Of a DNA stretch of 13,041 nt, positions 6,698 to 13,041 are shown one piece after another (position 1 is the first letter of the stretch; each line of letters opens with the position of its first letter). The stretch spans positions 1 through 13,041 of the forward strand of contig JAFRBA010000156.1 of assembly GCA_017405115.1 (NCBI GenBank), in the 5' to 3' direction. A program made the translations under genes and the position numbers. Origin of the DNA: Kiritimatiellia bacterium. GTDB lineage: Bacteria; Verrucomicrobiota; Kiritimatiellia; RFP12; UBA1067. The notes under the pieces were generated by a model. It saw only the letters and a program-made list of their open reading frames with translations, did not search any database and was not told the DNA's origin.

Positions 6698-8774
6698 CTT
6701 TCACCTCCCGCTTCGGCACCAGCTCGTAGCCCGCTATGAAAATGCGGTTTGTCGCCGCGGAGCCTGGGATGTACTCGGGACCTTCGAACTTCGCCGCGAC
6801 GCGCATGTCGAACCTCATGCCTATCAGCGACGGATAGCCGAACGGCGCCTGAACCTGCCATGCCCGCGTGAAGAACATCATCGCGTTCTCCGGAATCGCG
6901 ACATCCTCGAGCGTATACCAGTGGTAGCCTGGCGAGGCGTCTATCTTCCCAAACTCGCGGCTCGCGACAACCTTCTTCGTCTGCGTGCTGTAAACGCCAA
7001 ACGCAAACGGAAGCGACAGGAACCCATGCGCGTCTGGCTCAGTATCGAACGCCACGGCCTTGCCGGCGATAGGAGATTCAGGATCGTCGACGATTCCGCC
7101 GTTCCGTCCGCCGATGTAGCTGGTGTCAAGATGTGTGGCATCCGCCACATATGCGCCGTCCACACGGCGCTTCGGCATCTTTCTGCGGTATTCCGCAAGC
7201 CTGTCGGTGCCGAGCCTTGCGTTCCTCACGCGCCGCAGAAGCGTGGTGTCGTCCTTTGCGAGCCGCTCCGCCTCGTCCCAGAGCGCAGACATGGCAGCAA
7301 GGTCGTCATCGCTGATGAACGTGAACTCGTTTGCCCACATCACGACGGCCTTCGTGCGCTCGCGCGCCTCCTCAAGCCTGCGCCGCGCGGCGAACGCAGG
7401 CTTTGCCGCCGCGCCGAAATACCGCCGGAAGGCATCGCAAAGAAGCCCATCCTCGTCCAGGTACGGATCCTCGAACAGGCGCGACTCCAGATAGAACTTG
7501 ATTTCCCAGAGATCGGAGACGAGCGGATACTCATGCTCCCAGAAGATGCCGGAGACGCCGTTCGCCAGATAGTGGCGGTATGCGTCGGCATAGTGGAACT
7601 CGCTCGCGTACGGGAAGCCGAGAGTACGTGAGTCGAATGTGACAGAATAGTCCCAGACGAACATGTGCGCAAAACGGCCCTGCCATCCCGCCAGCAGTTT
7701 CCTGAAGGCGTCGTTGCCGGGTTCGAGTATTGACGCCGCCGCGTTCGACTGCGTGTCGCACAGCTTCACTATCACGTTGTCCGCCGCGCGCACGCCGCCC
7801 TTCGGCGGCTCCTCCGTGAAATAGTATGCGAGCATCGTAAGAAATATCTCCGGGCGCTCCTTGCGCATCTCGGCCGCAAGCGCATTCACGAACCGCACAT
7901 ACTGTCCGCTTCTGCCCCACTTTTCGTACTCCGCCATGCATGCTCCGCACTCGCACGCCCATTTGTTGTCGTTCATCGAGACTTCGTAGAGGCGCGGCGG
8001 GACGCAGCCTTTCGCGCGCGCATCGGCATCCCCCTTCGCGACCATCCTGCGCAGCCCCTCGAGAAACGCGGCCTTGAGATCTGGGTTGGAAAGGCAGAGC
8101 TGCCCGTCCGACTGCCCGCCGATGCGTCTGCCACCGACGAGCGAATACCATTCCGGGTGGGCCTTGCCGTGGATGCGCCACGGCAGGTACATGTCGAACG
8201 TATGGGCATGGTCCGGCGGTCCGTACTCCACTCCGCCGCCCCACTCCGCCGGAATCGGCACGAGCCCGTTGGAGTTCAGGCGGCGGCGCACGGCAAGGCG
8301 CGGATCGGATTCGGCGCGTTCCCGGCTCCGGTGGATGCTGCGGTAGCTGAAGGCGGGTCTACCCGACGAATCAAGCGCCGGGAGATCCAGCGAATCGCGA
8401 ACAGGCGCGTCCTCCTCCCTGTCGCTCCACCACCTCACGTCGCAGAAATCCTCCAGAAAATGCGAGACTGCGTACAGCGCACCGCGCGTTCCGCCGCCGA
8501 CAAGCACGACATCCCTGCCAAACGAGCGGATAATCCAGCGATCCTCGTCGATCTGCTCCGCAGCCAGCCCTTTCGCCCTCGCAAGCGCCGTATCGCCTAC
8601 GTGGAACACGGCCGTCCCGGCGGCGTCTCCGCGACAGCCGCCAACCCTCACCACCCCGGACGGCACGCACTTCTCGAGATACGCTCGCAGCTCCGCGGCC
8701 GCCGTCGTCTCGTACGGCTTGGGCGAGTCAGGCGAGACGATCGCGACTGCTGCGGCAAAAAGCGTCACTGTCAT
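6687..8774 (-). CDS. Secreted DUF4838 protein B
   Basis: 695 aa. It begins with a short hydrophobic stretch (MTVTLFAAAVAIVS) that is probably a signal peptide, though shorter than usual. The upstream ribosome site is weak (GGTG). No earlier start is available because an in-frame TGA lies nine codons upstream. Residues about 20-125 are the alpha-glucuronidase-like N-terminal domain (YETTAAAELRAYLEK, GTRGALYAVSHFLEDFCDVRWW). DUF4838 covers about 140-470 (HPEWYSLVGGRR, GQLCLSNPDLKAAF, CECGAC with C274, C276 and C279, FLTMLAYYFTEEPP, GISGIFWEHEYP-like core). Residues about 545-690 form a beta-rich tail without the CBM9-like signature of protein A. It starts 13 bp after the surface-protein gene and overlaps the regulator by 11 bp. 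It is a distant paralogue of protein A; a glycan-active role is inferred from fold and neighbours. Confidence 0.87.
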   Translation of the reverse strand: MTVTLFAAAVAIVSPDSPKPYETTAAAELRAYLEKCVPSGVVRVGGCRGDAAGTAVFHVGDTALARAKGLAAEQIDEDRWIIRSFGRDVVLVGGGTRGALYAVSHFLEDFCDVRWWSDREEDAPVRDSLDLPALDSSGRPAFSYRSIHRSRERAESDPRLAVRRRLNSNGLVPIPAEWGGGVEYGPPDHAHTFDMYLPWRIHGKAHPEWYSLVGGRRIGGQSDGQLCLSNPDLKAAFLEGLRRMVAKGDADARAKGCVPPRLYEVSMNDNKWACECGACMAEYEKWGRSGQYVRFVNALAAEMRKERPEIFLTMLAYYFTEEPPKGGVRAADNVIVKLCDTQSNAAASILEPGNDAFRKLLAGWQGRFAHMFVWDYSVTFDSRTLGFPYASEFHYADAYRHYLANGVSGIFWEHEYPLVSDLWEIKFYLESRLFEDPYLDEDGLLCDAFRRYFGAAAKPAFAARRRLEEARERTKAVVMWANEFTFISDDDLAAMSALWDEAERLAKDDTTLLRRVRNARLGTDRLAEYRRKMPKRRVDGAYVADATHLDTSYIGGRNGGIVDDPESPIAGKAVAFDTEPDAHGFLSLPFAFGVYSTQTKKVVASREFGKIDASPGYHWYTLEDVAIPENAMMFFTRAWQVQAPFGYPSLIGMRFDMRVAAKFEGPEYIPGSAATNRIFIAGYELVPKREVKDGR
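6701..6709 (-). promoter_or_regulatory. Ribosome binding site deciding the regulator start
   Basis: GGGAGGTGA on the minus strand, 3 bases before the ATG at 6697, with the GGAGG core 6 bases away. It lies inside the last codons of DUF4838 protein B and supports re-initiation at an 11-bp gene overlap. Confidence 0.85.
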
Positions 8775-8787
8775 TGCAAGGCACCAT

Positions 8788-11700
8788 TCAGAGTACCAAG
8801 ATCACCAGACCGCCCGGAACCACGTTCAGCGATCCCATGCCGCCGATGAACTGCGGATGCGTTTCCGCGTTCACCACGCCTTTGGAAATCACCGTGTCGC
8901 CAAGCCTGACCCTGCCCACCTGGAGAGAGCCCGGATAGTTGAGCACGAGACGCGAGCCGCTTGCGACTGTTATCTTCATCTTGGACGGAGCTTTCGGCGC
9001 ATCATGCAGTTCGTCCGTCACGCGGCGGATCGAGCAGCCGTCGATGAACGAGAACCTGTCCGCAGTCGTACTGGTGTCCTGAATCCCGTAGCCGCCAGTG
9101 CGCAGCGAATATCCGCCCTCGATGCCGAACTTGTAGTTGCCTGCCGCGGGGATGCCGAACAGGTATTCGCGCTCGAACCAGTTGAGACAGCGAGGTACGC
9201 GCATCACGTCGATCACGTTCGTCTCCGCAGAGCCTGCGGCATGGTACCAGAAGCGGAACGGGTTCTGTCCGTAGTCACCGTTGTCGATGCGGGTGTTGGC
9301 GTGGAGTCTGAATCTGTACAGGCCCGCCGCCGGGAAGCTGACGGTCTGGGTCATGAGGCTTTCATTCTTGAACGCCGCCCTGTTGTTGCCCTCGAACACG
9401 TTGTAACCGTATGCCGAGGTCGGCGACGCCGTATACGACAGCGCACTGCACGACGAATACTTGTAGTATGCGGTGTTTGCGGCCACCGTCCACGACGTCA
9501 TCGACTCGAAGCCTCCGTCCTTCAGCAAGTTGCCGGGGTCGATACGGTCTTCCGAAACCAGCACCAGGTCGTCAATCGTCCCGCTGGCGCCCGTGTTGCT
9601 CTGCTCCAGGACGAGCGTCACCTCCGTCGGCTCCGCAAATGAGACCGCCGTAGGCCAGAGCATCTCGTACGGCATGACCTTGCCTGGAGTGATAGTGCCG
9701 AGGCTTACGGACGCGCCGCCCGCCTCGAGACGCGCGGCAATGTTCGGCTGGCCGCCGGCGTCAAGCTCCTGCCACGTGCCGTCGCTCTTCTGGCGCTGCG
9801 TGTTGACCGGCGTCCATGCCGCGTTGCAACGCAGACGATACGTGCCGGCTGGGACGGTGAACGTCGTGGACGCGCGTCCGTTCCCATGGACGAACGCCAG
9901 GCTTGCGCTGCCTTGCTTCCCCGACATGTACGCGTAGAGCGGCGGATGGCAATACGCCTTGAGGTGCTTCGACGGCGATGTTAGGCCCACTGCGTAGTTC
10001 GTGAGACAGCTTGCGTAGCTGGCGTTCGCGATCTCGAAAGTCCAGCCTTCCGCCCTGTCGAGCGTCGAGAAGAACCCGTAGCGGGTTGGGTGCGAAGTCC
10101 TCGGCGATAGCTTCTCGAAATCGCCGTTGGGAATCTTGAACACCTCGTTCTCCCCGCATTCGCCGACGTAGGCGATGCGGATGTCATCCACGCACACCAG
10201 CTCGTCAAACGAACGTCCGGGCGACGCCAGGCGCAGCTTGTAGTCCCCAGCCTCCACCGCTGGCAGCATGAAGCGGTGCTTGACGAATCTGCGCCCGTAC
10301 GGAAGCACCGTACCGACCTGCACGAGCGACGAATCAGGCTTCACCAGACACAGGTTGATCTGGCTCACCCCGGAAGAGTCGTCGCCGCTCTGCTGCCCGT
10401 AGCGGTCGCAGGCCCAGATGGTCAGCTCATAGCGCCCCGCCCTGGGGAACGACACCGTCGTCTGCAAGCTTGAGCCGCCTCTCACCCCCATCACGTTTCT
10501 GCCGTCCGGCGGCGGTTCCGCGGCCCAGTAGGACCAGCCGGGATTGTCAACGCTTATATACGCGCCCTGGTCGGCGACAACCTCCCATCCGTTGAGCGAA
10601 GTCAAGAAAAACTTCCGTCCGTCGCTGGACGGGTCTGTGAACGGCATCTCGAAGCTTGCGTTCGGGACGGATGCCGTGATCACGGTCTCGCACGGCGCGA
10701 AGTGCGCGACCTTGCTCCTGGTCTCAAGCGTCACCACGCCTCCCTCGACGTTCAGCGCATTGACGCCGGCGTCGATCCCGGATACGCGGACTTCGCCTGC
10801 GCCAGTCTTGCGGAAAACGCCGATCACCCCGTCCGTCGCCCGCGTCAGCCGCATGCCGCTCTTTGCGATGTCGTCAGATGTTGAAGAGCCGTTGTGCTGG
10901 TAACGGGACGAATCGTACACGTCGCCGGACATCGCCTCCACAGCCGGCGGCCGTCCGCCGGCGGATATCACGGAGCCTTCCTCCAATGTGAACGTTCCGC
11001 TGAACGGCGTATCCGACGCCGGGCCGACAAGCATCGCACCTGCCCCGGTCTTCCTGACAGTCCCTTCGCCCGAGAATGTCAGCGGCGTAGTCTGCTCGCC
11101 GCTCGCCGCCGAGACTTCGACCGTCGCGTTGGACGCCACTCCGACCGTACCGCACGCCATCGGCAGCCTTAGCGAAGAAGTGGCGTGATACGGGAGGCTC
11201 CACTTCTTGAGCAGATAGCGCTCCACGTCCAGCCTGTCCTTTTCTGAGAGGAGCGTTCCCGTGAAGATGACGACCTCGCAGATGTAGTCGCCGCCCTGGT
11301 TTCCGGTGTACGTCTCGAATCCGGTGCGGAAAAAACGGCTTGCCTTGGAAGAACGGGCGAGAAAATCGCATTCAAGCAGCGAGACTCCGCGCTTGGGAGC
11401 GGTCGTGAACGGATCGAAAAGCTGGCCGTTGAGATAGAACCGCCCCGAATAGAAGTCGGACGAAAGATCGGAGCGCCGCACGAAATAGCACGGGCAGTTA
11501 GCGAGATCCACGATGTCCGTGCCCGTGCCAGGCACCATTCCGCCCTGGCGCGAGACGCTGGTGGCGGCGTCGTAGCCTACGGCGGTGCCCCAGCAGTTCG
11601 TGACGCCATGAACGAGAAACACATGGCGCACCGCACCTATGGCACTGTCCGTTCCGTTTGTGAAGAACTTCATGAACACGTTCGACTGCCGGCCGTAGAA

Positions 11701-12204
11701 ATACACACCTTGGCGGCCGTGGAACGTGGCGAGCTTCGGCGGAACGTTCGCATATGTGGTCGCCTTGCTGCTCCACGCCGGAACCGCATAGTAGCACTTT
11801 GGCGACACCGGGGTGGTCTCGCGCACGTCGCACCATTTCGTGACGAGGCCGTTTTCGTCCGTCACGGCTGAATCGACGTTCACCCAGAAAGCAGCCCTGG
11901 AGAGTACGGCAGGGGGCTGCGAGACGTCAACCGTGGAATCGTCGCCTGCGGAGATTGTCATCTTCCCGTCAAGCGCCGCGAGCGAATAGTCGCGCTGCCT
12001 GTTCACGTTGGCAAGAGGCAGCACGAGTTCGCCGGCGCCGGTCTTGTAGAACTTGGCCTTGTCGCCAAGCACCACAGGGTCACTCTGCGTAACCGTGCCT
12101 GATTCCACATGGACGCCTCCCGTTTCGTGCAATCCAACCTTTACCGCATCCGCATGCGCTACAGACATCGCCGCCACGCACATCATGGCTGAAACTTTAT
12201 TCAT
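8788..12204 (-). CDS. Large secreted surface protein with autotransporter-type strand repeats, lectin-like domain and three carbohydrate-binding-like modules
   Basis: 1138 aa with a signal peptide (MNKVSAMMCVAAMSVAHA). KTGAG repeats typical of passenger-associated transport repeats occur at about 54-60, 386-390 and 466-470. Residues about 100-340 look like a concanavalin A/LamG-type domain: AAFWVNVDSAVT, VTKWCDVRE, GRFYLNGQLF, and the closing KDRLDVERYLLKKW typical of this domain in PVC proteins. Three similar beta-sandwich modules follow, each opening with an N/D-x-x-F-E motif: NASFE (515), NGDFE (693) and DGGFE (896). Each has a central 'FPRAGRYELTI/VPAGTYRLRC/FPAAGLYRFRL' strand, and the first two close with VDDIRI or IDDLVLV. 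The C-terminus (HPQFIGGMGSLNVVPGGLVILVL) resembles the usual end of related PVC surface proteins; no beta-barrel is present. GGAGAA sits 6 bases before the ATG, and the gene is first in the operon. Role inferred: glycan binding or a cell-surface scaffold. Confidence 0.85.
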   Translation of the reverse strand: MNKVSAMMCVAAMSVAHADAVKVGLHETGGVHVESGTVTQSDPVVLGDKAKFYKTGAGELVLPLANVNRQRDYSLAALDGKMTISAGDDSTVDVSQPPAVLSRAAFWVNVDSAVTDENGLVTKWCDVRETTPVSPKCYYAVPAWSSKATTYANVPPKLATFHGRQGVYFYGRQSNVFMKFFTNGTDSAIGAVRHVFLVHGVTNCWGTAVGYDAATSVSRQGGMVPGTGTDIVDLANCPCYFVRRSDLSSDFYSGRFYLNGQLFDPFTTAPKRGVSLLECDFLARSSKASRFFRTGFETYTGNQGGDYICEVVIFTGTLLSEKDRLDVERYLLKKWSLPYHATSSLRLPMACGTVGVASNATVEVSAASGEQTTPLTFSGEGTVRKTGAGAMLVGPASDTPFSGTFTLEEGSVISAGGRPPAVEAMSGDVYDSSRYQHNGSSTSDDIAKSGMRLTRATDGVIGVFRKTGAGEVRVSGIDAGVNALNVEGGVVTLETRSKVAHFAPCETVITASVPNASFEMPFTDPSSDGRKFFLTSLNGWEVVADQGAYISVDNPGWSYWAAEPPPDGRNVMGVRGGSSLQTTVSFPRAGRYELTIWACDRYGQQSGDDSSGVSQINLCLVKPDSSLVQVGTVLPYGRRFVKHRFMLPAVEAGDYKLRLASPGRSFDELVCVDDIRIAYVGECGENEVFKIPNGDFEKLSPRTSHPTRYGFFSTLDRAEGWTFEIANASYASCLTNYAVGLTSPSKHLKAYCHPPLYAYMSGKQGSASLAFVHGNGRASTTFTVPAGTYRLRCNAAWTPVNTQRQKSDGTWQELDAGGQPNIAARLEAGGASVSLGTITPGKVMPYEMLWPTAVSFAEPTEVTLVLEQSNTGASGTIDDLVLVSEDRIDPGNLLKDGGFESMTSWTVAANTAYYKYSSCSALSYTASPTSAYGYNVFEGNNRAAFKNESLMTQTVSFPAAGLYRFRLHANTRIDNGDYGQNPFRFWYHAAGSAETNVIDVMRVPRCLNWFEREYLFGIPAAGNYKFGIEGGYSLRTGGYGIQDTSTTADRFSFIDGCSIRRVTDELHDAPKAPSKMKITVASGSRLVLNYPGSLQVGRVRLGDTVISKGVVNAETHPQFIGGMGSLNVVPGGLVILVL

Positions 12205-12223
12205 GGTCGTTTCTCCGTTCGTT

Positions 12224-12239
12224 TACCTTTTTATAGGTA
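12224..12239. promoter_or_regulatory. 16-bp inverted repeat at the expected transcription start (operator candidate)
   Basis: TACCT, six A/T bases, AGGTA: perfect 5-bp arms, placed 5 to 20 bases downstream of the -10 box and just before the ribosome site of the 1138-aa gene. A repressor bound here would block initiation, which suits the operon's GntR/LacI-type regulator. It could also form a small 5'-UTR hairpin. No binding evidence exists. Confidence 0.4.
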
Positions 12240-12244
12240 GGAGC

Positions 12245-12274
12245 ATTATATCAAAGTCATTCTGTGAATTGCAA
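12245..12274 (-). promoter_or_regulatory. Housekeeping-type promoter of the operon
   Basis: On the minus strand, TTGCAA (12269-12274) and TATAAT (12245-12250) are separated by 18 bases in an AT-rich island amid GC-rich coding DNA. The ATG lies 41 bases after the -10 box. The -35 box is the core of a perfect 8-bp palindrome, ATTGCAAT (12268-12275), a second possible regulator contact. This is the only clear promoter seen for the operon. Confidence 0.7.
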
Positions 12275-12303
12275 TGAGAATTTTGCTATATAAAATATGT
12301 TAT

Positions 12304-12714
12304 CTATGTTAGCCATGTTTCGGCCCACAGATACTCCAAATCGAACGCGACTATGTGCAACGTCTCCCAAGACACGATGAAACCACCGTCGCCGCACGGC
12401 ACGACATACCCCCATCTCGATCTAGGACATGGGCGCAAAATGGATTTTCCTGCAGGCGGATGCCCAACGGCCAACACCTCGTCGTGAGGATGGGCGTCGC
12501 GTCCGCCATTTCGTTCGAGCAGGACCTGGTCATCGTCGGGGAGGCCGGCGGGCTTGAGACGCGAGACGATGGACGAGAGCGTTTCGTATTTCCACGGATT
12601 GGCGAGGCCCGTCAGATCGGGATTCACCTTCACGATGACGTCCGTTATCCCCATCTGCGGACAAAGCTTCCACAGCGGATGCGGCGTCGGCGGAACGAAT
12701 TCGACAAGTTTCAT
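12304..12714 (-). pseudogene. Truncated UxuA-like D-mannonate dehydratase joined to an unrelated C-terminal tail
   Basis: 136-codon frame starting at 12714, with GGAG (12720-12723) upstream. Residues 1-58 look like the start of a UxuA-type mannonate dehydratase (MKLVEFVPPTPHPLWKLC, GITDVIVKV, ANPWKYETLSSIVSRLKPAGL), an enzyme that converts D-mannonate to 2-keto-3-deoxygluconate in glucuronate catabolism. The family is normally about 350-400 aa, and the metal-binding part is absent. From about residue 59 (base 12540) the sequence changes to a tail with HPHDEVLAVGHPP and GGFIVSWETLHIVAFDLEYLWAE. I do not recognise this tail. It uses more A/T-ending codons (AAT, TTG, AGA, CTA) than its neighbours and looks like the end of another gene. 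The tail ends about 30 bases before the -35 box of the operon promoter. It is either a rearrangement scar or an assembly chimera, and is not expected to be active. Confidence 0.65.
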
Positions 12715-12739
12715 AGCTTCTCCACGGCTCCCGCAGGGG

Positions 12740-13041
12740 TCATCTGCAGTAATCAATCCAGTCCGGCTTCTTGACCGAAAGAGACCCTGGCGCACTGATG
12801 CTACAGAACACGCGGCCGTTCTCGTGCCACCATGCGACGCGAATCGGACCGCTGGGCGTCGGCACCTCGCCCGACGCGCTGTCGATCAGGTCCACTGCAA
12901 TCGCATGTGCGCACGGACGCCTCCCACAGCTGCGAAAGCCTCGAGTCCGAGCACGTGAACGAGCCCTCCCTCTCGCCTTCCGAATGGACTTTGTCGTTCA
13001 CAAGGCGGAAGTTCCGTATCGCGACGGCTCCGCGCTGCGAA
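12740..13041 (-). pseudogene. GH78 alpha-L-rhamnosidase remnant: N-terminal piece joined out of frame to C-terminal piece, catalytic domain missing
   Basis: Continuing the GH115-GH78 frame from the 88-bp overlap, the rhamnosidase segment GSFTCSDSRLSQLWEASVRTC is read to about 12906. The same frame then gives low-complexity arginine-rich sequence and stops at 12801. In another frame, from about 12904 to the TGA at 12740-12742, a good GH78 C-terminal region appears (AVDLIDSASGEVPTPSGPIRVAWWHENGRVF, ending KKPDWIDYCR). Roughly the 400-500 residues of the catalytic (alpha/alpha)6 barrel that should separate these two pieces are missing, and the join shifts frame. The gene is therefore a pseudogene at this end, or this join is an assembly error. 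The uxuA-like start follows 25 bp later, so the original gene order is kept. Confidence 0.7.
12954..13041. repeat. Right copy of the 88-bp exact terminal direct repeat
   Basis: Identical to bases 1-88 in the same orientation and in the same minus-strand reading frame of the GH78 module. Overlapping the two copies gives a closed 12,953-bp sequence. Confidence 0.97.

Noticed and set aside
12205..12303. Search for a terminator, tRNA, small RNA or CRISPR in the only non-coding gap
   Set aside because: Apart from the promoter and the short inverted repeat, no stem with a T-run, cloverleaf or repeat-spacer pattern is seen.
12296..12322. Three imperfect 9-bp tandem copies (TATGTTATC-like)
   Set aside because: Short and degenerate in AT-rich DNA at the end of the tail gene. 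Not distinguishable from chance, and no iteron family is recognised.
12715..12795. Upstream in-frame start for the uxuA-like remnant
   Set aside because: The extra 27 residues do not resemble the family. The GGAG site precedes the ATG at 12714, and the extension overlaps the GH78 C-terminal piece.

Overview
The window looks like bacterial DNA from the PVC group, most likely a Kiritimatiellota/Lentisphaerota-type polysaccharide degrader. The reasons are GC-rich coding DNA with strong G/C third positions, two secreted DUF4838 proteins, a very large secreted protein with 'KTGAG' autotransporter-type beta-strand repeats, a GntR-headed LacI-type regulator, and a GH115 protein fused to an alpha-L-rhamnosidase module. 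Taxonomy is inferred from gene content only; there is no rRNA or other marker gene.

All supportable genes lie on the minus strand, so the transcriptional order runs from right to left. A promoter with a perfect TATAAT -10 box (12245-12274) precedes a 1138-aa secreted multi-domain surface protein (12204-8788). Next come DUF4838 protein B (8774-6687), a GntR/LacI-type regulator (6697-5552), a small secreted DNRLRE-like protein (5547-4996), DUF4838 protein A with a CBM9-like tail (4999-2639), and a GH115-GH78 fusion starting at 2613 and open to base 1. Spacings are 13 bp, an 11-bp overlap, 4 bp, a 4-bp ATGA overlap and 25 bp, which is a textbook single operon.

The first 88 bases are repeated exactly as the last 88 (1-88 = 12954-13041). 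The GH78 reading frame continues sensibly across that join, so the sequence closes into a 12,953-bp circle or is one unit of a tandem array. Behind the join, the GH78 module loses its catalytic domain and shifts frame into its own C-terminal piece (12740-12904). A D-mannonate dehydratase (UxuA-like) start follows (12714). It runs only about 58 codons before switching to an unrelated 78-codon tail that ends just upstream of the operon promoter. The simplest reading is that the unit was made by joining DNA downstream of the GH115-GH78 gene (inside uxuA) to DNA upstream of the operon (inside another gene). An assembly artefact is the main alternative. No replication, partition, mobilisation, recombinase or phage gene is visible.

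Functionally the genes fit breakdown of a glycan carrying glucuronic acid and rhamnose: GH115 (alpha-glucuronidase family), GH78 (alpha-L-rhamnosidase family), two DUF4838 proteins with an alpha-glucuronidase-like N-terminal fold, lectin-like and carbohydrate-binding modules, and a mannonate dehydratase remnant from glucuronate catabolism. The regulator is probably the sugar-sensing switch. No transporter is encoded here.
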